DNA of 64,000 nt from Candidatus Gastranaerophilales bacterium (GTDB lineage Bacteria > Cyanobacteriota > Vampirovibrionia > Gastranaerophilales > Gastranaerophilaceae), in NCBI GenBank assembly GCA_944325595.1, contig CALVAQ010000003.1, forward strand, positions 1 to 64,000. The letters run 5' to 3'. Made by a program: the position numbers and the translations under genes. Positions 18,541-24,809 of this stretch are shown piece after piece. Each line of letters opens with the position of its first letter. Position 1 is the stretch's first letter. The notes beneath the pieces are model-generated. The model ran no database searches, had not been told where the DNA came from, and was given only the letters and a program-made list of their open reading frames with translations.

Positions 18541-19998
18541 ATGAAACTCAGAGAATTGATTAAAAACGTAAAAACAAAAAAAGTCGTAAACGATAAAGAT
18601 GTTGATATTACAGGTATTTCTTACAACTCAAAAACAGTTCAAAAAGGCGATATTTTTGTGTGCCTGAAAGGAGAATACTCTGACGGTCATGATTATGCAA
18701 AAATGGCGGTTGAAAACGGAGCTTCTGCGTTGTACTGCGAAAAGGAACTTCCTCTCGATGTTCCGCAGGTAATTGTTGAGTCTACACGCCATGAAATTGC
18801 TGATATTGCTGCAGAGTTTTACGGCTATCCTTCAAAAAAACTCAATTTGATTGGTGTAACCGGTACAAACGGAAAAACTACGGTTACCCACCTTATACAA
18901 AGAATAATCGAGGATGCAAATCACAAATGCGCTTTGATAGGAACACTCGGGTATAAACTTTCGAGCAAAGATACCTACCATGATGCAAAACACACTACAC
19001 CGCAGGCTCCGGAACTTCAAAAAACGCTCGAAATGATTTGTGAAAACAAAATTGATTACGTTGCAATGGAGGTCAGCTCTCATGCGCTTGACCAAAATCG
19101 TGTCGGCGGCTGTGACTTTAACGGAGCGGTTTTTACAAATCTGACACAGGATCATCTTGATTATCATATTACGATGAAAAACTATTTTGAAGCCAAAGCA
19201 ATTCTGTTTCGAGCCCTAAAAGCCGGTGATTTTGCAGTAATAAACAATGATGATGAATATGCCGAAAACTTTAAATCAGTGGTTGCTGACGGAGTAAAAA
19301 TATATACCTACGGCATAAAGCAAAATGCCGATATTATGGCAGAGAATATTGATTTTTCAATCCATGGCGCAAAATTTAACTGTAAAATCCACGGAAAAGA
19401 TAAACCGGTAAATCTCCAGATGAACGGTATGTTCAGCGTGTACAATGCACTCGCTGCATTGGCTGCCGGAATTGCAATGGGTATAGCTGAAGATGTTTGT
19501 ATAAAAGCACTCGAAGAAACAAAAAGCGTAGACGGCAGATTTGAAATTGTGAACAAAAAACCTCTTGTTATTGTCGATTATGCACATACACCTGACGGAC
19601 TGGAAAACGTTTTGAGAGCGGCAAGAGAGCTTACGCCTGAAGAAAGCAGTTTGATATGCTTGTTCGGCTGCGGCGGTGACAGGGATGCGACAAAACGCCC
19701 GAAGATGGGAAAAATTGCCGATGAAAACGCTGATATTGTTGTTGTTACCTCCGACAATCCGAGAAGCGAAGACCCGCAGTTGATTATTTCAGATATTCTG
19801 GCAGGAATAAAATCAGTCAACACGCAGAAAGTATTTGTGGAACCGGACAGAAGAACAGCTATTTCTATGTTGAAAAATATAGCAAAAGAGAATGACGTTG
19901 TTGTCCTCGCCGGCAAAGGTCATGAGGATTATCAGATTTTGAAAGACAAGACGATACACTTTGATGACAGAGAAGAAGCAAGAAAGGTTTTTTCTTAA
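18541..19998 (+). CDS. murE: UDP-MurNAc-L-Ala-D-Glu:meso-diaminopimelate ligase
   Basis: Adds the third amino acid to the peptidoglycan stem peptide in the cytoplasm. 485 residues from the ATG at 18541, with AAGGAA upstream. ATP loop GVTGTNGKTT at residues 105-114; the central domain has AMEVSSHALDQNRV. The C-terminal DNPRSEDP motif marks specificity for meso-diaminopimelate rather than lysine (the DNPR rule of the family). This implies a Gram-negative-type A1gamma peptidoglycan. Co-directional with ftsI. Confidence 0.96.
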   Translation: MKLRELIKNVKTKKVVNDKDVDITGISYNSKTVQKGDIFVCLKGEYSDGHDYAKMAVENGASALYCEKELPLDVPQVIVESTRHEIADIAAEFYGYPSKKLNLIGVTGTNGKTTVTHLIQRIIEDANHKCALIGTLGYKLSSKDTYHDAKHTTPQAPELQKTLEMICENKIDYVAMEVSSHALDQNRVGGCDFNGAVFTNLTQDHLDYHITMKNYFEAKAILFRALKAGDFAVINNDDEYAENFKSVVADGVKIYTYGIKQNADIMAENIDFSIHGAKFNCKIHGKDKPVNLQMNGMFSVYNALAALAAGIAMGIAEDVCIKALEETKSVDGRFEIVNKKPLVIVDYAHTPDGLENVLRAARELTPEESSLICLFGCGGDRDATKRPKMGKIADENADIVVVTSDNPRSEDPQLIISDILAGIKSVNTQKVFVEPDRRTAISMLKNIAKENDVVVLAGKGHEDYQILKDKTIHFDDREEARKVFS

Positions 19999-20035
19999 AA
20001 GTTTAAAGGTATTAACGGGTTATATTGTTTATGAT

Positions 20036-20110
20036 GTTTACGCTACTTGACATTTGTCAAGTAGCGTGTCAATATAAATTAGTAGTTTGTAATGATATAT
20101 ACTTCACTAT
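20036..20110. repeat. 75-bp direct repeat, copy 1, with a central palindrome
   Basis: Runs from GTTTACGCTAC to ACTTCACTAT and is repeated at 21333-21407 with about seven mismatches. Copy 1 contains a near-perfect 28-bp palindrome (ACGCTACTTGACA and its complement around TT). The two copies bracket the first membrane-protein/effector pair. Confidence 0.8.
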
Positions 20111-20179
20111 TTTGATTAATAAAGATTATCCGTAAAAACAAAACAATATGCTTTTATGTTGTCACAACCCACCTATAGT

Positions 20180-20596
20180 TTAGTAAAGAAAAATAGATTC
20201 AATGATAAAACATAAAATATAAAATATTAAAAGAAATATAGGAATTGAAGCAAATATTATTCCTGTAAAAAATAGCACTGTATGAATTTTTTTTATCACG
20301 TCAGGTATTTTATTAAAAATTTTGTCATATAAATTTTGCTTATTTTTATAAAAAGTTAACTCGATAAATCTTAAAACAAACAAGACTATTTCTATTAATA
20401 GAAAATATTTAACAACTTCAATAAACCATAAAACATGTCCGACGGTTACTTCAAAATTATCAGTAGGTCCGTCTTTTAAACTTTCTTCTATTGCTTGCGG
20501 GTAGAAATAAAAAAATATCAGCAAAGAAAAAATGATAAAAGCATAACCTGATAATGATAACAAATTTAGTGAAAAACATTGTTTAATTTTTTTCAT
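20180..20596 (-). CDS. Small membrane protein, candidate immunity partner (copy 1)
   Basis: 138 residues with three to four hydrophobic segments: LSGYAFIIFSLLIFFYFYP near the N-terminus, a middle pair around residues 52-75, and a C-terminal segment after IKKIHTVLFFTG. It aligns with the protein at 22692-23078 (LNLLSL/LNFLSF start, FYFYP/FYLYP, KKIH). Both are transcribed divergently from a DUF6973-like effector with 36-37 bp between start codons. TAAAAT 6 nt before the ATG and no ribosome-binding site suggest a leaderless mRNA. The immunity role is inferred from pairing; no family is recognised. Confidence 0.6.
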   Translation of the reverse strand: MKKIKQCFSLNLLSLSGYAFIIFSLLIFFYFYPQAIEESLKDGPTDNFEVTVGHVLWFIEVVKYFLLIEIVLFVLRFIELTFYKNKQNLYDKIFNKIPDVIKKIHTVLFFTGIIFASIPIFLLIFYILCFIIESIFLY

Positions 20597-20602
20597 AAGG
20601 GA

Positions 20603-20608
20603 ATTTTA
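20603..20608 (-). promoter_or_regulatory. -10 box of membrane protein copy 1, leaderless
   Basis: TAAAAT on the minus strand, 6 nt before the ATG at 20596. It lies inside the 37-bp divergent spacer, which is conserved at the second pair. Confidence 0.5.
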
Positions 20609-20633
20609 GCACAAAACAGAAAGGATTTAATAT

Positions 20634-21197
20634 ATGTCATACAGAAATGATTATAGTAAAAAGATATATGCAAAAACTAAAAAATATCAAAAAATATACG
20701 GATTTAAAATTGGTGAAGGGAAACATGATACATGGAATAATGAAGCTGATGCATTTAAACATACTTTCGGAGCCGCAGAAATATCTTTAACAAAAGGCGG
20801 TTCTTTTGCAAGCAAATTGATTGGTGATTTTCATGAATGGCAAGGTCGAAAGGATATGGGACAATCTGCCGGTGAAGAAAACATGGACAAATGGAATAAT
20901 GCAATAGGACGTGAAATTGCAAATGAAATACGAGAAGAAAGCCGTTATAGATTAATCAGAAGAGAAAATTTAGATAATCTTATTGCAGAAAAAGTAATTC
21001 AGCGTCTCAGAAAAGGAGAGCTTATCACACACCCGTCAGACCCGAGAAAATACAGAACCCCTGCCCAAAAATTTTCTGATGAAATAAAAGCAAAATATCA
21101 TCAAATGCAGGAAGAAAGAAAAAGGCGGTATCCTATAAACTTTGGTAAAGGTCATTGGGTTACAATTGACGGCAACCATGTATTTATAGAGGATTAG
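20634..21197 (+). CDS. Effector-like protein with DUF6973-like domain and shared C-terminal tail
   Basis: 187 residues, no signal peptide. Residues 34-93 carry WNNEADAFKHTF, DFHEWQGR and MDKWNNAIGREIA, a pattern like DUF6973 domains found in phage and polymorphic-toxin proteins; H43, H67 and the acidic residues are conserved in the paralogue at 23115 and could form an active site. Residues 141-187 form a tail (RTPAQKFSDEIKAKY, MQEERKRRYP, WVTIDGNHVFIED) shared with the proteins at 23115 and 24810. AAAGGA precedes the ATG. Activity is unknown; toxin or secreted effector is an inference. Confidence 0.6.
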   Translation: MSYRNDYSKKIYAKTKKYQKIYGFKIGEGKHDTWNNEADAFKHTFGAAEISLTKGGSFASKLIGDFHEWQGRKDMGQSAGEENMDKWNNAIGREIANEIREESRYRLIRRENLDNLIAEKVIQRLRKGELITHPSDPRKYRTPAQKFSDEIKAKYHQMQEERKRRYPINFGKGHWVTIDGNHVFIED

Positions 21198-21205
21198 ATT
21201 CTACT

Positions 21206-21238
21206 AAAAGAGCAGGTATTTTTCATACCTGCTCTTTT
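21206..21238 (+). terminator. Effector-associated hairpin 1
   Basis: AAAAGAGCAGGTAT pairs perfectly with 21225-21238 (14 bp, 5-nt loop), 8 nt after the effector stop. The same hairpin follows both other tail-bearing genes. Confidence 0.8.
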
Positions 21239-21332
21239 GTATTATAAAATTTTTATTTTCTCTGGTTTGGTTGAAGAATAAGAGCTGCAGGCATGCAAGA
21301 ATACCTGTATTATGGTTTATTTGAATTTTATA

Positions 21333-21407
21333 GTTTACACTACTTAACATTTGTCAAGCAATGTGTCAATATAAATTAGTAGTTTGTAATGATATATACT
21401 TCACTAT
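21333..21407. repeat. 75-bp direct repeat, copy 2
   Basis: Second copy of the 20036-20110 repeat; the 3' 45 bp are identical, while the palindrome is degraded (CACTACTTAACA). It runs straight into a Shine-Dalgarno site and a 10-codon mini-ORF at 21422. The 319-bp gap 21198-21516 holds the hairpin above, this repeat and the mini-ORF. Confidence 0.8.
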
Positions 21408-21421
21408 AGACCAGGAGGAAA

Positions 21422-21454
21422 ATGGATAATTTAAAAATTGAAACTGTTACGTAA
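21422..21454 (+). pseudogene. 10-codon mini-ORF with ribosome-binding site, possible gene remnant
   Basis: AGGAGG lies 3 nt before ATG; the frame MDNLKIETVT then stops. It could be a remnant of a lost effector start or a tiny leader peptide. Only position and the ribosome-binding site support it. Confidence 0.3.
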
Positions 21455-21504
21455 TGGTTATTAATTTATTTGCATAAAAATAGTGCAATAAACAAAAAAT
21501 AGGT

Positions 21505-21510
21505 TAAAAT
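21505..21510 (+). promoter_or_regulatory. -10 box of lipoprotein gene 1, leaderless
   Basis: TAAAAT followed by AAATTT and the ATG at 21517. No ribosome-binding site. Confidence 0.5.
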
Positions 21511-21516
21511 AAATTT

Positions 21517-22020
21517 ATGAAAAAATTACTTGTTTTAATACTATTAATATTGGTTTCTTCCGGTTGTACCAAAGTACAGGAAAATCAGATTATAGAGTCT
21601 CAGAGTCCTTCTTGTGAAGAATACTGTAAAGAACACCCCGTTGTTAAAGAACCTGAAATACCTGAACCAGACAAACATCCTATTGATATAGAAGAAGAAA
21701 AATGTATAAAAATAGCGGATACTTCCAATATAGGAATGGGTAATTGTGCACTTAAAGCAACAGAAGCTTGGTTTAAAGAAATTGATAAAAACTTAATGAC
21801 TCTAAAACAAATGCTGCCTTCTGAAAAGTATGAAAAAATAGCTAATTCACAGAAAAAATGGGAAAGTTATATAAAATCCGAATTTGATGTCAACGAAAAT
21901 GTTATTTTCTATAAGACAGGAACAATATATTATACTATCAGTGCAGGTCAAAAAGCATATATTGTAAAAGAGCGGGCCTTGTTGTTAAAAAGCTATATAC
22001 AATATGCAAATGAACCATAA
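21517..22020 (+). CDS. Lipoprotein with LprI/DUF1311-like domain (copy 1)
   Basis: 167 residues. A lipoprotein signal peptide (MKKLLVLILLILVSSGC, lipobox VSSGC) is followed by a Pro/Glu-rich spacer with two cysteines. Residues about 70-160 match the DUF1311/LprI pattern: paired cysteines (EEKCIKIADT and GNCALKATEAWFKEID), then a helical hairpin ending NSQKKWESYI. LprI of mycobacteria inhibits lysozyme. Beside putative wall-active effectors this could protect peptidoglycan, but that is inference. It is paralogous to the next gene and likely translated from a leaderless mRNA. Confidence 0.72.
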   Translation: MKKLLVLILLILVSSGCTKVQENQIIESQSPSCEEYCKEHPVVKEPEIPEPDKHPIDIEEEKCIKIADTSNIGMGNCALKATEAWFKEIDKNLMTLKQMLPSEKYEKIANSQKKWESYIKSEFDVNENVIFYKTGTIYYTISAGQKAYIVKERALLLKSYIQYANEP

Positions 22021-22085
22021 TTTTTCATAATTTATTTTAACCTTTCTGCTTAGCAAAAATAGTATTACAGAAAGGAAAAACAAAA

Positions 22086-22106
22086 ATGTACGATAAAAAA
22101 TTTTAG
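22086..22106 (+). pseudogene. 6-codon mini-ORF after lipoprotein gene 1, possible effector remnant
   Basis: AGAAAGGA, the same ribosome-binding sequence as before the effectors at 20634 and 23115, precedes ATG-TAC-GAT-AAA-AAA-TTT-TAG. It lies where an effector would follow its partner gene. Confidence 0.3.
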
Positions 22107-22144
22107 ATTCAGGTAATCTTTGTTCAGTTTAATAAATCTAAAAC

Positions 22145-22163
22145 CACTATTCAGGTAATAGTG
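22145..22163. repeat. Small hairpin upstream of lipoprotein gene 2
   Basis: CACTATT-CAGGT-AATAGTG, 7-bp stem, flanked by AAACCA and TGGTTT that can extend the pairing. A possible terminator or operator. Confidence 0.4.
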
Positions 22164-22200
22164 CTGTTTTGGTTTGTTATGTCTAAAAAAGTATTTAAGG

Positions 22201-22206
22201 TAAAAT
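22201..22206 (+). promoter_or_regulatory. -10 box of lipoprotein gene 2, leaderless
   Basis: TAAAAT followed by 6 nt and the ATG at 22213, with no ribosome-binding site. An ATG at 22207 lies in frame two codons upstream. Confidence 0.5.
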
Positions 22207-22212
22207 ATGTTT

Positions 22213-22626
22213 ATGAAAAAACTGTTTTTAATATTCATATCTTTAATATTTTTATCCTGCTGTTACTCAACCGCACAGACAACTCTGCACCCTATTGATA
22301 AAGCAGAACAAGACTGTATATCAAAAACTGCCGATACACAGGTGATGAATCAATGTAGTATAACTGCTCAAAAAGAATGGGAAAAGGAAATAAAAAAGAC
22401 TTTGTCAGAGTTAAAATCTGTTTTGGACAAAGAAAGCTATAAAAGTTTAATTAATTCTCAAAATTCTTGGGAAAAATACAAAATTGATGAATTTCGTTCT
22501 ATCGACAAAATGCTTGAAAATAAGCAGGGTACAATGTATCTGAATGTAGATAAAGGTTTGAAAGTTGATATAGTCAAACAGCGAGCTTTGAAACTAAAAG
22601 AATATTTAAATACAGTAAACGATTAA
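22213..22626 (+). CDS. Exported LprI/DUF1311-like protein (copy 2), probable lipoprotein
   Basis: 137 residues from the ATG at 22213, giving MKKLFLIFISLIFLSC as signal peptide with a plausible lipobox. The mature part is one DUF1311-like domain: EQDCISKTADTQVMNQC, TAQKEWEKEIKKTL, and LINSQNSWEKYKIDEF. It aligns with copy 1 along the domain but lacks the Pro/Glu spacer. The gene order lipoprotein, then mini-ORF with a strong ribosome-binding site, repeats that of copy 1. I infer an orphan partner or immunity gene. Confidence 0.7.
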   Translation: MKKLFLIFISLIFLSCCYSTAQTTLHPIDKAEQDCISKTADTQVMNQCSITAQKEWEKEIKKTLSELKSVLDKESYKSLINSQNSWEKYKIDEFRSIDKMLENKQGTMYLNVDKGLKVDIVKQRALKLKEYLNTVND

Positions 22627-22675
22627 TAACATATTTTGCCTTGGTTTAGTTACAACTCAAATCAAGGAGAAAATT

Positions 22676-22705
22676 ATGTCAAATTTATACATTAAATCGG
22701 GCTAA
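22676..22705 (+). pseudogene. 9-codon mini-ORF after lipoprotein gene 2, possible effector remnant
   Basis: AAGGAG sits 6 nt before ATG; the frame MSNLYIKSG then stops. The ribosome-binding context (CAAGGAGAAAATTATG) resembles that of the effector at 24810. It overlaps the end of the opposing membrane gene. Confidence 0.3.
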
Positions 22706-23078
22706 GAATATATAAAAGTCCCAAAATTAAAGAAATTATCGAAACAATTAATCCTAAAATGAAAACTATGAAATGAATTTTTTTTAGTTTGTCTGTTATT
22801 TTTATAAATTTGGGTTCTGTTTTTTTTAATTTATAAATTAAAAATTCCAAAAATATACAAGGTAAAACAGCAAGTTCTACCAGTGTATTGATAAAAAGAT
22901 ATACTACACAAAAAGACATCAACCCGAATATTCCGTATGGTGCATCTTCTCTTGACATATGGTCGTAGGCGGTTATATCAGGATATAAATAAAAAATAAC
23001 AGTTAAGGATAAAACAAGAAAAATTAATCCTAAAAAAGATAAAAAATTCAATGTAATATACTTTTCAAAGTTTTTCAT
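22692..23078 (-). CDS. Small membrane protein, candidate immunity partner (copy 2)
   Basis: 128 residues from the ATG at 23078. Hydrophobic segments near residues 9-30 (FLGLIFLVLSLTVIFYLYP), about 47-75, and 102-125 after KKIHFIVFILG. Clearly paralogous to the protein at 20180-20596 with the same spacing of segments and the same divergent partner type. A longer upstream frame would overlap the effector gene and is not used. TAAAAT 7 nt before the ATG suggests leaderless expression. Function is inferred from pairing only. Confidence 0.6.
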   Translation of the reverse strand: MKNFEKYITLNFLSFLGLIFLVLSLTVIFYLYPDITAYDHMSREDAPYGIFGLMSFCVVYLFINTLVELAVLPCIFLEFLIYKLKKTEPKFIKITDKLKKIHFIVFILGLIVSIISLILGLLYILSPI

Positions 23079-23085
23079 GAAATGG

Positions 23086-23091
23086 ATTTTA
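23086..23091 (-). promoter_or_regulatory. -10 box of membrane protein copy 2, leaderless
   Basis: TAAAAT on the minus strand, 7 nt before the ATG at 23078, in a 36-bp spacer similar to the one at 20597-20633. Confidence 0.5.
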
Positions 23092-23114
23092 TCACAAATT
23101 AGAAAGGAACAGAA

Positions 23115-23762
23115 ATGGCAAAAAATAAAACTAATATAGTGAGACAATCTTACAACAATTATATTTATGAACAAACTAAAAAATATCAGAAAAAATACGG
23201 CTTTGAAATTGGTAAAGGCTCATACGATGCTTGGAACAACGAAGCCGATGCATTTAAACACACATTTATGAGTGCAGATATGGCATTAAAAACTAATGCG
23301 GGTATTAGCAAATACAAAGGCGATGAACATGAAATTGAAGGCAGAAATAATATGGGACAATCTGCCGGTGAAGAAAACATGGATAGATGGAATAACGCAG
23401 AAGGAAGAAAAATTGCACAAAAAATTGCAAAAGAAATAAAAAATCCATTTGTCTTAAAAGCATACGCCTTGAGTGGGCATCTTGAAGATAGAATCGCAGA
23501 AGAAGTAATGAAGAAAATGAGAAAAGGAGAACTTATAACTCATCCTAACGATAAACGGAAATATACGAAAACACCTAGAAAAGATACACGAACACCTGCT
23601 CAAAAATTTTCTGATGAAATAAAAGCCAAATATCATAAAATGCAAGAGGAACGTAAAAGAAAATATCCTGTTTTTAGAAAAGGGAGTTCCTCAGCAAAAA
23701 GTTCATCAGGTAAAGGCAGGTGGGTAACTATTAACGGCAATCATGTCTTCATAGAAGATTAA
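23115..23762 (+). CDS. Effector-like protein, DUF6973-like domain, shared C-terminal tail (copy 2)
   Basis: 215 residues. Residues 40-100 repeat the features of the 20634 protein: WNNEADAFKHTF, DEHEIEGR, MGQSAGEENMDRWNNAEGR. A helical middle region leads to the tail at 159-215 (RTPAQKFSDEIKAKY, MQEERKRKYP, Ser-rich linker, WVTINGNHVFIED). No signal peptide or membrane segment. AAAGGAA precedes the ATG. Between the two copies the domain diverges more than the tail, which is nearly identical. Probable toxin or secreted effector by inference; a phage-derived structural protein is an alternative. Confidence 0.6.
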   Translation: MAKNKTNIVRQSYNNYIYEQTKKYQKKYGFEIGKGSYDAWNNEADAFKHTFMSADMALKTNAGISKYKGDEHEIEGRNNMGQSAGEENMDRWNNAEGRKIAQKIAKEIKNPFVLKAYALSGHLEDRIAEEVMKKMRKGELITHPNDKRKYTKTPRKDTRTPAQKFSDEIKAKYHKMQEERKRKYPVFRKGSSSAKSSSGKGRWVTINGNHVFIED

Positions 23763-23771
23763 TTCCATGTC

Positions 23772-23803
23772 AAAGAGCAGGGATTTTTGCATACCTGCTC
23801 TTT
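23772..23803 (+). terminator. Effector-associated hairpin 2
   Basis: AAAGAGCAGG pairs with CCTGCTCTTT at 23794-23803, just after the effector stop. Homologous to hairpins at 21206 and 25720. The 350-bp gap 23763-24112 also holds an 11-bp imperfect stem at 24019-24044 and the start-stop element below; nothing else is seen. Confidence 0.75.
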
Positions 23804-24018
23804 GGGTATTTAGTGCATATTTAATATTTTTCTCAATTCGGCTTGGAGACAAAGGCTGCGAATATTCACAATATAATTTTTCTTACAATACTTGATTATT
23901 GGGAAGAAATAATTCATAATATGTTTGACAGCAATGTCTTTTAACAGGTTTATTTCCTTTATTTATCTGCGTAAATAAGCCTACGTTATCAAAATTTAGG
24001 CATAGCTGTGCTTATTTT

Positions 24019-24044
24019 AGACAACAGTATATTTACAGTTGTCT
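24019..24044. repeat. Inverted repeat before the start-stop element
   Basis: AGACAACAGTA-TATT-TACAGTTGTCT, an 11-bp stem with one mismatch. A possible terminator or operator. Confidence 0.4.
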
Positions 24045-24062
24045 ATTTGTTATGCAAAATTC

Positions 24063-24083
24063 AGGAGGTGATTTTCTATGTAA
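24063..24083 (+). promoter_or_regulatory. Perfect Shine-Dalgarno followed by ATG-TAA
   Basis: AGGAGGTGAT, a full match to the 16S 3' end, then 5 nt, then ATG immediately followed by TAA. Either the stump of a deleted gene or a regulatory start-stop that loads and stalls ribosomes. It lies 30 nt upstream of the gene at 24113. Confidence 0.4.
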
Positions 24084-24099
24084 ATTACAAGAAATAGGG

Positions 24100-24105
24100 T
24101 ACAAT
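24100..24105 (+). promoter_or_regulatory. -10 box of the secreted protein gene, leaderless
   Basis: TACAAT, 7 nt, then the ATG at 24113. No ribosome-binding site in between. Confidence 0.5.
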
Positions 24106-24112
24106 TAAATCT

Positions 24113-24724
24113 ATGAAAAAACTGTTTTCTACATTTCTTATATTTTTTCTGCTGTCAAACAGTGCTTTTGCTCTAGATTATTCAAAGTACAATCTGTCTG
24201 ATATAAATGCAATCAGAGAAGCAACAAAAGCTTATCAAAATGTATTTAAAGACAAAAAAGGTACAAAAGAAGCAGAAACTGAGTTTTTGAAATTCAGGGA
24301 TTTTTATTATGAAGCTGTATATAAACAAAGCCAATTAATAAATAATTTTTCATATAAAGCTAAAAATGGTTCTTATCAAGAACAAGCACAAGAATATTCT
24401 AAAAAATATTATAAAAAAGGATTTATTGTACATTTTGATGAAGGAGATTTTTTTTTAGTGCAATGTGAAAGATATATTTATGAAAACTTCGCACCGTACT
24501 TAAACGAAGAATGGCAAGAATTATTAATATTTGAAACCCGCTTTGACAAAAGAATAATATCTGATGGCAGATATATAATTCCAAAATCAGAACTGGTTGA
24601 AATATTAAAATTCTATCAAAGCTTTTACAAAAAATATCCTGATTTTATAGACTTAGATTATGTTAAAAATATAATTAAGTTTTATCAAAAACAAATTAAA
24701 CAGTACCCTAATGTTTTTTCATAG
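24113..24724 (+). CDS. Secreted protein of unknown function, candidate partner of the M15 effector
   Basis: 203 residues. Signal peptide MKKLFSTFLIFFLLSNSAFA, cleavage likely after AFA. The mature protein is helical and rich in Tyr, Lys and Phe, with no recognised domain; the last 50 residues repeat short YQ/FYQ helices (ILKFYQSFYKKYP, IIKFYQKQIKQYP). It is the gene directly upstream of the M15-type peptidase, separated by a hairpin, and shares the leaderless promoter layout of the other partner-like genes in the island. A periplasmic inhibitor of the peptidase is a reasonable guess, no more. Confidence 0.55.
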   Translation: MKKLFSTFLIFFLLSNSAFALDYSKYNLSDINAIREATKAYQNVFKDKKGTKEAETEFLKFRDFYYEAVYKQSQLINNFSYKAKNGSYQEQAQEYSKKYYKKGFIVHFDEGDFFLVQCERYIYENFAPYLNEEWQELLIFETRFDKRIISDGRYIIPKSELVEILKFYQSFYKKYPDFIDLDYVKNIIKFYQKQIKQYPNVFS

Positions 24725-24745
24725 TTAGAAAACAGTTTCACTTAT

Positions 24746-24775
24746 CCCATTGCGCTGATATATCAGTGTAATGGG
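24746..24775 (+). terminator. Hairpin between the secreted protein and M15 effector genes
   Basis: CCCATTGCGCTGATAT pairs with ATATCAGTGTAATGGG (14 of 16 Watson-Crick, the others GU), followed by ATTTT. A terminator or attenuator separating the two genes. Confidence 0.6.
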
Positions 24776-24809
24776 ATTTTGTCGTACAAAAATTTAAGGA
24801 GAAAACAAA

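Noticed and set aside
20040..20067. Terminator of murE
   Set aside because: The palindrome has only a 2-nt centre and no T-tract, so a protein-binding site is more likely.
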